Assembly (NCBI GenBank): GCA_030374805.1
Contig: JARGSG010000189.1
Coordinates: forward strand, 744,001-808,000
DNA length: 64,000 bases
Reading direction: 5' to 3'
Origin: Gracilaria gracilis
Taxonomy: Eukaryota; Rhodophyta; Florideophyceae; Gracilariales; Gracilariaceae
The notes below the pieces were generated by a model. That model was not told the DNA's origin, made no database searches, and saw only the letters and a list, made by a program, of their open reading frames with translations. Positions 45,348 through 55,708 of this stretch are shown here, piece after piece. The number at the start of each line of letters is the position of its first letter. The first letter of the stretch is position 1. The translations under genes and the position numbers were made by a program.

Positions 45348-46727
45348 GCTGTATAGCCTTTAGTCTGCACCTGCATGCGTCGATATGTGACAAGAATGGC
45401 GCGTTTTACGGCCGGCTGTTGGAATATGCTCGAAGAGTCTACGCGTTCTACGTGTGCTCCATATGCAACATTCCTTATTTTGGCGGAACGCTGCAATGTT
45501 CCGAGCGAGTACCCACTCTCGCAACGCAGGATCGTGTGTGTCCGCGTTGCTCCCCGCAAACATGTGCCACATGCACTGATACCACACACACGCCGTTTTA
45601 CACATGGAAATGTCGCTTCTGTTGCAATGCTGCTACTTACGTCTGCTATGGAAGGACTCATATTTGTGCGCAATGCCATCTTGAAGACGACGGACGGGGA
45701 CACAAGGCCAATTTATCCACAAAGCCATGCAGCGGTCGCCCACAGTGCACGCAACTGCTGCCCAACGGCAAGGACTTTCACCAGAATGGAGCGATGAACA
45801 ATTGCGAGCAACTTTACCATTGCGGAGCTTGTTAGTCAGAACAGAGCACTCCGGAGGTGGTGACACGCTCACCAAACTTTGAACGTGGATCACGCAATCT
45901 GGTACACAATCCCACCCGTGAACATGGTAGACAAGGTTGGTATCAACTAGCAAGAACTCCTTGGCAAATCGAACGAAGCGAAGTACGTTTCTTCCACCAC
46001 GAGACCAATTTCGTCTCGTCGTTCAACTGGAGCAAAATGGTTCAAGTTGTGGACCTGCGTCCTTTCGTGCGAGATCCTGCCCGAGCGATGATAGAATTCT
46101 CCGCCCCCTTCATGGCGCGCACCGACTGTCCGTCACAGTTCCCACTTGAAGCGGCTATCATATTCTAGCATTCACATGTCAACGAAGTCGTTAGCTTCTG
46201 ACATGTGTACAACTGGTTACGTTCCAACCTCCTGTGGCTCATACTAGGTCGAGATGGACACACCGGGGTTTGGAAGAGAGATCAATTGCTGAGATCAAAT
46301 TCACCCCCTACAGAAAGGCAGCTCCAGGGTCACATGACAGTTCCATTCTCCTCTCTAGAACAGAAGAAGCCAATAATACATCCCATCAGCCTGTATCACA
46401 TTTTGTAAACTCCCTCGATCAAAATGCCTCTCGCACTATGGACGCGTGCAGCCTTGCTCGACATGTAAACGCCGATCGTTAGAACGGTTAATTGAGGCAC
46501 CTGGAAATTCGCAATATCCCACTTCTGCGGAGGAGTGCACATTGGTTACAATGAAAAATGTATGTATAGAAGCACAAGCAATACGAAACGTTACTATCCC
46601 CAAAAGCAATGGATTGATAATCACCTAACCAAAATGCAAATAATCTCCCTACCGCCGAACCATGTGAGGTACGAATCTCTTTGAGGCCTTCACAAGCACA
46701 GTTCTACCACAAGTATCATACAAATTC

Positions 46728-47726
46728 TTACTGACGTCGTATACGGCCTCTTTGTGTCACTCTCTTTGCAATTCCGCGGCCATTCCTGCGTAACCCTGCC
46801 CTAGGTCTGACAGTTGGGCGATGAGAAGGAACTGACCTTTCGGTACGTACGACTGACCGCTCACCCGTAGTAAGTGGCTCAATCCTCTCTGTTTCTATTG
46901 TTGCCGTTTGTACGCTGCTGACTGTCGTTGCATTTCTTTGGAGAACACGAGCGTTTGAGCCGAGAGGTGTAGCCACTGTTGGAGCCGGGAGAATTTCGTC
47001 ACTTTCGACGAGAGAGTTCTGAAGAGTTACAGCATGATTCTCAGGGGCTGCAGCAAAAGGAGGGAAAGATGTTTCGGGTTCGGTTGTATCTGCATTTGCG
47101 ACGTTTTCTCCTGGCGCTTGGCCTACGCTGCGGGTCCGAGTGTGATGGGTACCGGAAGAGTCCTGCCTACCACCATTGTCTCCATACTGTCGATCGCGTC
47201 TGAGAGTTTCTTGGATGAGCATGTTAGCGGCCCATTGCCCCTCCGCCATACGCAGAATCCGAAAGTGACGCTCTAGTTTGGAACGAAGGTCAACTACAAC
47301 TTGAGGACGTTCGCGAACGAGAGAGCGGTAAGTGAGCTTTCCATCATCAGAGACGCTCTGGACCGCGTAGATGTACTCTCTGATGCAACGCATTGCGTCA
47401 CAGATGAACTCTTCAGTTAGTGGAGTATCAGCACTGTACTGACGAGACTGAAATTCCGCCATCTTTCGATTGAAAATCTCACGCATCCTCCGCTGAGAGC
47501 CTTTGCCAGGAACACCATTCTTATCGGCTCGGCGAGATTCCAGTCGAGTTGGAATGGGAATAACCCGTTCTTCGAAACGTGTCGTATCACCGCTGGTTTG
47601 CGCAGTTGACGGAGTGGAAGTTGTCACGGGACACATTACAGGATGTTGCTTGCCTGAAGGATTATCGTGGGATGGTGCAATTTGGAGATGCAAGTTGCGG
47701 AATGCTCGAGTGAGACTGCGGAACAT
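46728..47726 (-). CDS. Second gene of the Tnp2 transposon (TNPA-like position)
   Basis: A 332-codon intact frame beginning MFRSLTRAFRNLHLQ and ending in an Arg-rich tail (GRGIAKRVTQRGRIRRQ) at TAA. A helical region around residues 75-165 (MREIFNRKMAEF to MLIQETLRRDRQ) is followed by low-complexity sequence. No known domain is recognised. It is divergent from the transposase across a 183-bp spacer, as accessory DNA-binding genes often are in EnSpm/CACTA elements. A role in binding the subterminal repeats is inferred from this position and the basic tail only. Confidence 0.6.
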   Translation of the reverse strand: MFRSLTRAFRNLHLQIAPSHDNPSGKQHPVMCPVTTSTPSTAQTSGDTTRFEERVIPIPTRLESRRADKNGVPGKGSQRRMREIFNRKMAEFQSRQYSADTPLTEEFICDAMRCIREYIYAVQSVSDDGKLTYRSLVRERPQVVVDLRSKLERHFRILRMAEGQWAANMLIQETLRRDRQYGDNGGRQDSSGTHHTRTRSVGQAPGENVANADTTEPETSFPPFAAAPENHAVTLQNSLVESDEILPAPTVATPLGSNARVLQRNATTVSSVQTATIETERIEPLTTGERSVVRTERSVPSHRPTVRPRAGLRRNGRGIAKRVTQRGRIRRQ

Positions 47727-47909
47727 GAAGGATTGCGCATACCACGAAGAACATCGGAAGGGCGCATCTCGTATTTATACGGTTTTGGCGGAGTACAGTT
47801 TCGTTTCGTTGTGGCGGGAAAGGAAATGGTTCGAACAGCAATATCTTGGCGACGGGTCAAAATGTTCTGCGGGGAAGCTACCATACCCTGCATATACTGC
47901 ATCTTAGTC
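47727..47909. promoter_or_regulatory. Bidirectional promoter region of the Tnp2 transposon
   Basis: A 183-bp spacer between two divergent starts (47726 on minus, 47910 on plus). It contains the TATA-like CGTATTTATACGG near 47770. That it drives both genes is inferred from the layout. Confidence 0.45.
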
Positions 47910-50900
47910 ATGCGCGGTCGAAGACGTTTTCGACAGAATCTAGGCTCAGGGGCCAGATCTGTCCATCATCTGAATCCTACTTTCGCCTCCCAACATCAGG
48001 ACAGCAGTCATTCTAACAGTGCTACATCACATGGAAGCTCTCACGCAGGAGATATATGCCCTCGAACAAATGACTCATTTTCGCATGCGTCTGTTGTTAT
48101 CCGCCGCCGAAGGCATAAGCGACGACGGCTCACTAATAGTACTCAATATGAGGTCAATGAAGGAGAAATGGCTCGGGTGACACAGTACGCAGGCGATGAT
48201 GAGCAAGAAAGGCTCGCAGGCGCTCAGTTTCATTCTGACACACCGCCGATTGTACAGGCTCCCGTCACTGTAGCCAACAGCCGTCTAAGGACTAATAATC
48301 TCGATCAACGTGATGATCATGCTTGTCAAGGATGTGAGGTCCATGTAGGAGACATGAACAATATCAATTGTCCTTCTCCACCTAGCCAGGCCGACGACAT
48401 TGTAGCACATCATGAAAACTCTCATCTGCCTGATTTGTGTTTGTCTCATGGTCATGAAAATCTGGACCGGTCTGGTATTGGTGGAGGGAACTGTTCAGAA
48501 GTTTCACAGCATCTCTCGTTTGCATCATGGGAACATACGTTGGGTGCCAGCGATACACATCTGTGTGCAGTAACTGACTCTGTCAGAGAAGCAGAGGCGA
48601 GAAGACTACTCGAGGTACTATATATTGTTGAATATGGAGGTTTGTCGAAAACCATGCTCGTAAGCTCCTAGCCACAGATGTCGTGTCATCACGTTTCAGC
48701 TACGACGCAACGTTGAATTACATCAGAAGAAGAACGGGCGTAAGAAGATATTATGGGGTGATGTGTACACAAGAACATGCGGCGTGTTTTGAGAACGACT
48801 TCCAAAACATTATATGCCCAAGTCGCAACTGTGACCTACGAGTAACGAGCGGACGTAGATACTGGTACAGACTAATCTCCGAACAGATAGCAGCTTTGTG
48901 CAGGGAGGTTGATACATTCAAGTGCATTTTTCAGGGGTGTCGGAGGGCATACGAAGCTGTTGCAAGCGATAACCAGTCAGATGCACATCTGCATGATTAC
49001 TACAGTGGTGAATATTTTCAGGAGATGCACGGAGAGAGATTGAAGTCATGGAAACATGAAGACGAACTTCATGTCTTTCTAACCTTCTCTTCCGACGGTG
49101 TAGAGGTATTCAAAGGGCGCAGAATGACAAGATCTTTGTGGCCATTGATGTTTACTATTCTAAATTACACTCCAGATCAGCGTTTCAAGGCTTCTAACGT
49201 TCTCCTGTGCGGCTTCGTTCCCAGCTCCCATGACGGTGATCATTTCGATTCATTCTTGGCGCCCTTGATTAATGACCTGGAACGAATGGAGCTTGGGATA
49301 CGCATGCAGTGCCACGATGGAAAGATTAGGACAGTGCATTTCCACCTGTTGTTTGCTACAGCCAACTGGCCAGCAGCCAGCAAAATGTTGGGTACAAAGG
49401 GACATAATGCGGAGCTTCCCTGCCGTAAGTGTCATAAAAAAGCCCGAAAGGCACCAGGGGCTGGGACGCATTTGTGGATGTTACCGGAGGATCGCACATG
49501 TACGTTGCTTCAAAGACGTCTCTCCGTGCGAGATCTACCATAAAATTACATTGAAGTTGAGTGTCCGAAGCAGAGGACAGCACAAGAGACTTTACGAACT
49601 TGGGAGTTGTTGGAACACGCGCAGAACAATGCGCAGAAGGACAAAATCATGCGTAGTACAGGAACGAAGAGGAGACCAGCTATCGGGAAATTGTCTCTTG
49701 ACATTGTCAAATGTTCACCATACGATCCCATGCATCTTTGGTTACAGGGATGGATAAAGCACTTGATCACTTTGTGCACAGGATATCATCCAAAGTGTGC
49801 TGCGATGAGTACATCGTATTTGGTTAGTAAGGAAAACATGGTATCGATCAATGAATCGCTTGCGATGGGATTCACGGGGATTCCTTCCACTTGGGGAAGG
49901 CCCCCGGAGTTTTTTGCGTACATCGGGGCATACAAGGCGGAAGACTATCTCAACTTCGCATTATACTATGGCGCCACTGTGTTCAATGCCAGTACAATTG
50001 ATGAGAGACTAACTACATTGTGGTCGTTGACGTCCAAAGTGACACATGTCTTGTTTGACACGACGCCAAAGAGAAGCGATATACAACGATTGAAAGTATG
50101 GTTGAGTCAGATACACTTTCTGTTCTTGCGTTTATTCCATACGAGCAACTCAGATTCGTTTTGTCTCACACCGACTACGCATGCCATTCTGCACCTTCCG
50201 CAAATGTTACAAGAGTGTGGCCCACTGCGAAATGTCTCGTAATTTATAGTCGAGCGAGTGGCCGGTGAGATGGTGGATATAAGGAGGTCTTCACAGCGAC
50301 CGGAGGCGAACCTCTTCCACAAGACACGCAATTTGTTTGCCCTGCGCATGCTGAGTGGTGGCTTTGGGAAGGAAATGAGACCAACGACTTCTAATTTGGT
50401 AGCAACGGGAGTGCCTCATTCCCCGCAGTCGCATGACAGTTCTCTCCACTCCACTGATTCTCGTGCTCAACGCCAAGTCATCTCCTTTGATGAGAGTGCT
50501 CATCTTCAATCTTCTGCGGAGTTGGGAACCAAATTGGCGTTTCATGGGAAGACCAAAGTGATTGGTGGTGCTGAGAGAACTGCACAAATTGAAGAATACA
50601 CCAGAGCACTGCTTCCAATAACATGCTTTGATATTCAAGTCGTTCAGATGCAGATGTTTACATCCGTAACAATTTCAGACGAAAGCACATCTTTGAAAGT
50701 AGAAGCCCATGCAGAGCTGCAACGACGCATAAGACAGAAAGTACACAGAGCGAGGCAAAGGTGTTGGATCGCGGCACACTTTGAATCGGAGAGCTCATCT
50801 ACATCGCAACAATCGACAGCGTCAAAACCACCGTTCAAAGTCTTTTACGGTTGTATTGACGAGATGTGGGAAGCCGAAGTGTCATATCGAAAGCCTGGTG

Positions 50901-51178
50901 GGCAGCTGCTGTATAGCGAAGGATTGAGACTCATTCGTGTGAACTGGTTATATGGCCTCCGTCTGGATGCCAACACTGGACTTACGTACACGTATCTCCA
51001 AGCCACAAATCGCCGGTCCACTCTTCAAAACACTCGAAGAAGTGTGGAAGATATCTCATGCATAAAACGACTCGTCGGGTATATGGATTACAACCAGCGT
51101 CGCACGATTTTAGACCCTATGCACCACTACTTGTGTTGCTCATATGACGCTAATATGTTACTCGGAGGACTGCTGTGA
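47910..51178 (+). pseudogene. Tnp2-family transposase
   Basis: The first part (47910-48671) is a Ser/His-rich, weakly conserved N-terminus starting MRGRRRFRQN. A frame change or very short intron near 48.6 kb leads to a single frame from 48632 to TGA at 51178. This carries the Tnp2 (Transposase_21) signature: VFLTFSSDGVEVFKG and SLWPLMFTILNYTP, FDSFLAPLINDLERMELGI, a zinc-like CRKCHKK, YDPMHLWLQGWIKHLI, and near 50.2 kb HLPQMLQECGPLRNVS followed by ERVAGEM. Stops TAA at 49541 and 50240 are the only interruptions, and both fit Gln. The rest of the frame is undamaged over 850 codons, so inactivation is recent or partial. Confidence 0.8.
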
Positions 51179-51313
51179 GGTTTGATACTGCGAGAAGCGC
51201 AAGCAATCAGGGGGAGTTGAGAACAGGGACATCGGCTGCTGACGAGGGTGACGATTTCTGAACGAGATGATTTGTGACCGAAAATAAATTCACACCATTG
51301 ACGATACTGGGGT

Positions 51314-51384
51314 GACGGTCACGAATTCGCTCGCTGCGCTGTTTGTCACTGGTAACCATCGTGGCGAGCGAATTCGTGACCGTC
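51314..51384. repeat. Perfect 21-bp inverted repeat with 29-bp loop
   Basis: GACGGTCACGAATTCGCTCG is mirrored at 51364-51384. It lies 130 bp after the transposase stop and could be a transcription terminator, or the ends of a small inserted element. Confidence 0.7.
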
Positions 51385-51529
51385 CCGGTGCGAGCGGAAA
51401 TCCTATTTCCATTTCAAGTTTGTGTACCAAAGACATAAGTAAGTATCATTTTATCACTTCTGATTGGTGCGAATAGAAAACATCATAGCTTTTCATTGGC
51501 CCAAGTCGACGCAACAGAGTGCATTTTCA

Positions 51530-51813
51530 GCGTATCATTTGCGCATCATTTTGGATACCCTCTTGGCTATCCGAAGAGCATCAGCCGCGCATCTCTTCGC
51601 ACATCGCATGCGCATACTTTGTATATATATGGAACATCTATTGCACATCAAAAGAACATCTTTTGCGCGTATCACACGCATACACTTTGCGCATCCTTCG
51701 CCAATCTTTCGGACATCCATGAAGTTCTCCAACGACGCAAAAAATCAATAAAAAATTGAAATTGCACCGCGTATCTTATGCGCATCCGTGGCGCATCAAC
51801 TTACCTCTCTGGG
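51530..51813. repeat. Subterminal repeats and right end of the Tnp2 element
   Basis: At least ten copies of a GCGCATC/TGCGCATA-type heptamer occur in both orientations up to the terminal CCTCTCTGGG. Arrays of short subterminal motifs bound by the transposase are characteristic of EnSpm/CACTA elements. The left end (37974-38140) has fewer, weaker copies. Confidence 0.65.
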
Positions 51814-52940
51814 AGTGACTTCTTGTTTGCAGCGGTCTTTGAGCGCTATTCGAACGCGTAGCCTCGTTGTCCAAAGGTAGGAACGTGGGAGAAGTCGATT
51901 GCATTGATTGTTTCCCTTCCAGAACAGGGATCCGTCCCTGTATCCTGGAGGATGGGGCCCGGTTCCGTAGCCGGTTTGAATGATTCATAGCCTCGGCCCA
52001 GAACGAGATAGGTAGTTTACTTGGGAAAAGTAGAACTATCGTTCTAGTCCAGTGTCTCTGGATGAGCCGTTCGGCAGCACGATTTGATTGAGATGCGTAT
52101 CCCGGAGAATAATCCAAGCAGGTACAGTTTTCAGTACAGAAGTTATATAAACTCATTGCTTTTGTGCTCGCCTGCTCCGTTCAGGCGAAAATTCTTCAAC
52201 CGAAATGAGTGGTTCAACTCAAGTTACGACTGGCGCTTGTACCATTTCAAGTGTTTGAGTACATTTGATCCCGTCTTGTATTGTAGAAAGAACACATCGG
52301 ACTTTGACGTATAGTCGTCTATTATGGCCATGGTGTAAGTCGTGCCTAAAAAGGACGGCGAGATTTTCCCAGAGATATATATGTGGATGAGATCTAATGG
52401 CGGCGGGGACGAGGCGGAGCGAGAACGAACCACTATTGGATTTCGCTTTATCTTCCAAGTAAGACACGGCGCGCATGTTAGCGACTCAAGGATTGAGCTT
52501 TGAAATTAAGGGACCGAATTGATTCTCCTTGCTAGATTCTGAAACGTGTTAGGGTGGAGGTGACCATTGCGTCCATGCTATTCCAGGGCCAGTTCCTGTT
52601 TGGTGCTGCTGACGTTGACAACCAAGGCTCGCTTGCCGTCATCGGTAAGGTTTAACACGTAGAGACCATGTTGCATTTCGGTTTCTCACATGATTTCCGA
52701 ATTTCGTTTAGGATCCATGATGAAACATCCATTATAAGTACGAATGGTGGAAGTGAAGCCCACCATGAAGTGCGCACTCAATACGCTGACGGACAGTATG
52801 TTGGATTGAAAAGCTGGGACGGGATAGGTTTCGACGACAATACCGTTGTTCAGAGGTATCCATACGTGGCCTTTGTTGACAAGCGGAGCTGTGCCAGAGG
52901 CGGATTGAACCATTTCAATTTCCACTTCGGTGTTCTCGGA
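51814..52940 (-). mobile_element. Copia relic, 5' half (protease end, integrase)
   Basis: Read on minus: a gag-pol region with NKGHVWIPLNNG and SFTSTIRTYNG-like sequence (52.9-52.7 kb), integrase zinc region lost, catalytic-core pieces LDLIHIYISGKISPSFLGTT and MAIIDDYTSKSDVFFLQYKT near 52.35 kb, and LPISFWAEAMNHSNRLRNRA near 51.98 kb. Homology to the copy at 26 kb stops at 51814 and resumes at 37973. Several frame breaks are present. The right boundary near 52940 is abrupt, so the 5' end of the element is missing. Confidence 0.8.
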
Positions 52941-53190
52941 ATGCTAGTTTAGTATGCTAGATGGCTAGTTCTGAAAATAAAAGTCCGAAAAAAGTGGCAA
53001 CTTCGCAGATTGCGCTAGTTGGCAAGCCAAAAAAAAATTTTGGAAATCGCTTTTCCACGTGCCGCAGTTGAACTCCATTTGTTGAAGTTGTATGCTAGTT
53101 TGCGGTTCTTGCGCCACTGTCCGTTACCTCAAATTCGTCGCAGTTGTCAAAATCACTCAAAAAATTTACTCTCGGGTCACCAGCGCTGGT

Positions 53191-54263
53191 TTATTCCAAC
53201 TCGGCATTCGGATCCTGAGTCTCAGTTTCCCTAAACGTGAAGTTAAAGAAGTCCAACTGACAACTCTCCCCATTCTGGTACACCCTCCTAGCCCCAAAGC
53301 GGCTTCCAACCCCTCCCAGCCTCTTCTCCTCCTGCTCCTCCAATATACGCTCCGCCGTCCTCGCCGCCGCCGCCACACTCCCAAAACCAACCAACGGCGT
53401 CCCACCCGGCAGCTTCGGCGGCACAAACACCTTACGATCCTCGTCCACCATCACCCCACCCTTCCTGCTCTTCTTCAGTCGACTCCCCACACGTTCTCCT
53501 CCCTCCTCTTCTCCCCCCCTTTCCCTCACACTCCCCCGCCCACCCCAAGAACCAGGAGTCACCGGCCACCCTTTACCTGCTCCCTCTCCCACCTCTACTC
53601 CCCCTCCCCTCACCATTTCCTTCAACTCCATCAGCAATTTGCACGCCTTCTCCACCTGTCCCACTTCCTTTTCTAACACTTCAACCCTACCCTTCAGCCC
53701 CATGTTCTTTTTTCGCGGCCTCCCCATCTCCCTCCCCACGCACTCCGACATCCCATTCACATGTCCCACAGCCCCCATCCCAGTCAACTTCATCCCCTTC
53801 CGAATCGTCGAAATCAATTCCATCGGTCCCCCAACCTCCGACCCTCTGACACACTCAGCACCGCCCCTCCCATATCTGCCACCATCTCCGGCAGCATGTC
53901 GTCAAAGTGCTCCTTCAAACTCCCCCCAAGCTTCCTCACCCGTTCCTCCATCTCCCCCATAAACCTTCTCTCCGGTCCTCCTCCTCCATCCCCATCCCCA
54001 TCACCTCCACCGCCTCCTCCATCCACATTACAAACCCTCTGACTCACACAAACCCCCTCAGTACCCCCTCCCTCCTCCCGCGGTGGCGTCTTTGGCACTT
54101 CCGTCTTATACAGCCGAGCCATTAGCTCCTCGTCACCAACGTATCCATTCGACATCCCGAGAAAAGACGGCGTCCGGCGATAAACGACTTGAACAGGCCT
54201 GAGCGACTTACCACAGTCCTCGTCCTTGACACCGCTGATCACAACCGTTACACTCGTGGCCAC
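53191..54263 (-). CDS. Coiled-coil protein of unknown function, two overlapping frames
   Basis: Two minus-strand frames meet at an ATGGAATTGA overlap (53814-53823). The first, 149 codons (MATSVTVVISGV), has a Gly/Asp run and a helical end. The second, 210 codons (MELISTIRKGMKL), has a clear heptad-like helix GRVEVLEKEVGQVEKACKLL, a Gly/Arg/Glu-rich linker and FVPPKLPGGTPLVGF. They may be two genes coupled by stop-start overlap, or one gene with a frameshift. After the TAA at 53191 the frame stays open with acidic, protein-like sequence to about 53085. No family is recognised. The + strand here is very G-poor. Confidence 0.45.
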
Positions 54264-54671
54264 ACACCCCTCTACCCCGCAGGCCTATTTGTATCACAAT
54301 TTTCTATACCTCAATTTCCCGCCATTCCCCAAAAACTCCATTTCTCCCAGATATTTCCATATTTTCGTTTTTCCCTTTCAGTACCATCCCACAAAACGAA
54401 TCCATAGCGCCCATTTTTTAACTCCTTACCATTAAATCTTCCCCTTTATCCTTCATTTCGACACATATCTCTTCATAAACACATTCATCAGTCCTAATCC
54501 CTTCATACCCACTTACCTCATTGTTTCAACTACTTAGTCATAAAAACTATCTTTTCCTCTGAAACCACTTTATCGATGTATACATCGGCAACTCCATTCT
54601 CTACTTAAGCATCTCTCCCTTCCTCTCCTGTAGCACAATATCTCCTCAGAGCATCCAACAAATTCGACATA
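54264..54671. other. G-poor spacer between divergent genes
   Basis: C/T/A-rich with very few G on the + strand. It presumably contains promoters for the divergent genes on both sides. CACATATCTCTTC and similar pyrimidine tracts are present. No gene is seen. Confidence 0.45.
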
Positions 54672-55505
54672 ATGACCTCGCCTTCCTCTTCTCTCCGCTC
54701 CTCCCACACCCCAGCTGTTGTTGTATGCAGAGGCCGCATTGGCTCCATGATTTACGACCACGGTACCCTTCAAGATACCATTCTTTCACTCCAAGATTTC
54801 ATAGCCGCACACAGCATTCCGCGAGGTCCCATTTTCTTCTGCGGCAGGAGCAACTTGTTGGAAACAGTAATTCGCTCCTGCCCTCCATCTCGCAGAAAAG
54901 ACTTGGTCTTCATTCAGAACGGCCACATTCTTACCATTCTTTCAAAACATGGTCTTCATCACACCACACGAGCAGTTCTTTACATCGCCGTACCCACTCT
55001 CGCTGCACCTCCACAGGATGGCGTCACCCCTCTTACTCCCAACGGCCTCACAACTGTCACCGGAAAATTGGCTTTCGCAGTAGCACAACGCTTCTTTAAC
55101 GCAGGTCTCACTTGCAATATCGTTGACGAAGACGCCTTCTCTAAATCCTACTACGAAAAGCTCGTCTGGATCTCTTCATTCAACCTAGTTGGTTCCTCCC
55201 ACGGCTTCATTACCATGCATGTAGTGTCCACCCGCTATATTACCATAGTCTCAACGATAATGAAGGAACTACTCTGCATAGTCTCCACCAACACAGGTGT
55301 CTCCTACGATATCCCCTCCACAGTACAATCCCTCCTCGCCTACGGCAGCACTCTTACCTCCTTCCACGCCTCATTCTCTGAGTACAAATTCATAAATGCT
55401 TACTTCTACCTTTCCTCCAAGGATACCAAGAGAGCGGGCTTGCCTGACCGTGCCCCTTTTCACACCAACTATGTCAATGTCTTTAGAAAAGACATTCTCT
55501 TTTAG
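54672..55505 (+). CDS. NAD(P)-binding reductase-like protein (ApbA/6PGDH-like fold)
   Basis: A 277-codon intact frame. It begins near a degenerate Rossmann loop AVVVCRGRIGSMIYDHG, followed by VFIQNGHILTILSKHGL and ARAVLYIAVPTL-like sequence, then PLTPNGLTTVTGKLAFAVAQ and FSKSYYEKLVWISSFNLVGSSHG. This order matches a family of plant and algal proteins related to ketopantoate reductase/6-phosphogluconate dehydrogenase, as I remember it. The substrate is unknown. The loop has Cys where the first Gly of GxGxxG is expected, so cofactor binding may be altered. It is the only gene on + between two minus-strand genes, and it shares the regional C-rich bias. Confidence 0.55.
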   Translation: MTSPSSSLRSSHTPAVVVCRGRIGSMIYDHGTLQDTILSLQDFIAAHSIPRGPIFFCGRSNLLETVIRSCPPSRRKDLVFIQNGHILTILSKHGLHHTTRAVLYIAVPTLAAPPQDGVTPLTPNGLTTVTGKLAFAVAQRFFNAGLTCNIVDEDAFSKSYYEKLVWISSFNLVGSSHGFITMHVVSTRYITIVSTIMKELLCIVSTNTGVSYDIPSTVQSLLAYGSTLTSFHASFSEYKFINAYFYLSSKDTKRAGLPDRAPFHTNYVNVFRKDILF

Positions 55506-55708
55506 TACCAGTACTACTTTGGTCTCATTTTCTAAAAAAGATATCTTCGCACAATACTCTCTCTCCTTACTCCACGCTCCGTAACTCATTTTCTTTCTTC
55601 AACAATCCTTTTATGCTCACATTATATCAAAACATTCGTTCATTTCTCATTACTAGTCAAGTCACCTCACTCTCACACACGTAACACTACACGCCCTACA
55701 TGTTTTAT

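Larger units (their letters stand above)
40989..45362 (-). mobile_element. Non-LTR retrotransposon (LINE) with restriction-like endonuclease, 4374 bp
   Basis: The duplicated target is GTCTGCAC(T/C)TG at 40978-40988 and 45363-45373. The minus-strand 3' end is a short TCA repeat (40989-41003 on +). The 5' end lies only about 15 bases before the first ATG. It contains ORF1 and an ORF2 with reverse transcriptase and a C-terminal endonuclease. Removing it restores the reading frame of the host gene exactly. Confidence 0.92.
40455..46168 (+). pseudogene. RING - MYCBP2-type tandem-cysteine - FBA domain E3 ligase fragment, split by a LINE
   Basis: Left exon-like part: a RING-H2 domain from 40719 (CAIC, CGHKRHLCC, CAKC). 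After the LINE (40989-45362) the frame continues in phase at 45374 with a region that matches the tandem-cysteine domain of the RING-Cys-relay ligase MYCBP2/PHR1: FYVCSICNIPYFGG, then FYTWKCRFCCNAATYVCYGR and THICAQCH, ending HCGAC. The relay Cys (C in YVCYG) and the nearby His (QCH) are conserved; in MYCBP2 this domain esterifies Thr/Ser with ubiquitin. After a TAG at 45833 the same frame codes an F-box-associated (Fbs1-like) domain: SRNLVHNP, then NFVSSFNWSKMVQVVDLRPF, to TAG at 46166. Further damage: TGA at 40800, no start codon. The N-terminal part of the gene is absent. Confidence 0.75.
37974..51813 (+). mobile_element. 13.8-kb Tnp2 (CMC/EnSpm-class) transposon with captured genes
   Basis: The ends are CCCAGAGAGG at 37974 and its inverse at 51813, with weaker pairing over about 45 bp. 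AGT is duplicated at 37971-37973 and 51814-51816. The flanks join into continuous copia sequence that aligns with the third copy near 26960-26990. A Tnp2-type transposase and a divergent second gene lie in the right third. The left part carries a transporter pseudogene and a RING-TC-FBA gene fragment, the latter split by a LINE. A 3-bp duplication fits EnSpm/CACTA elements, but the termini do not read CACTA. Confidence 0.85.

Noticed and set aside
46433-46446. CACTATGGACG as the left end of a CACTA element
   Set aside because: No matching inverse lies right of the transposase; the ends at 37974 and 51813 with AGT duplication and restored copia flanks are far better.
48660-48677. An 18-base GTAAG...CAG intron joining the two parts of the Tnp2 transposase
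   Set aside because: Too short to be spliced by known machinery, and its length is a multiple of three so it would not correct the frame.
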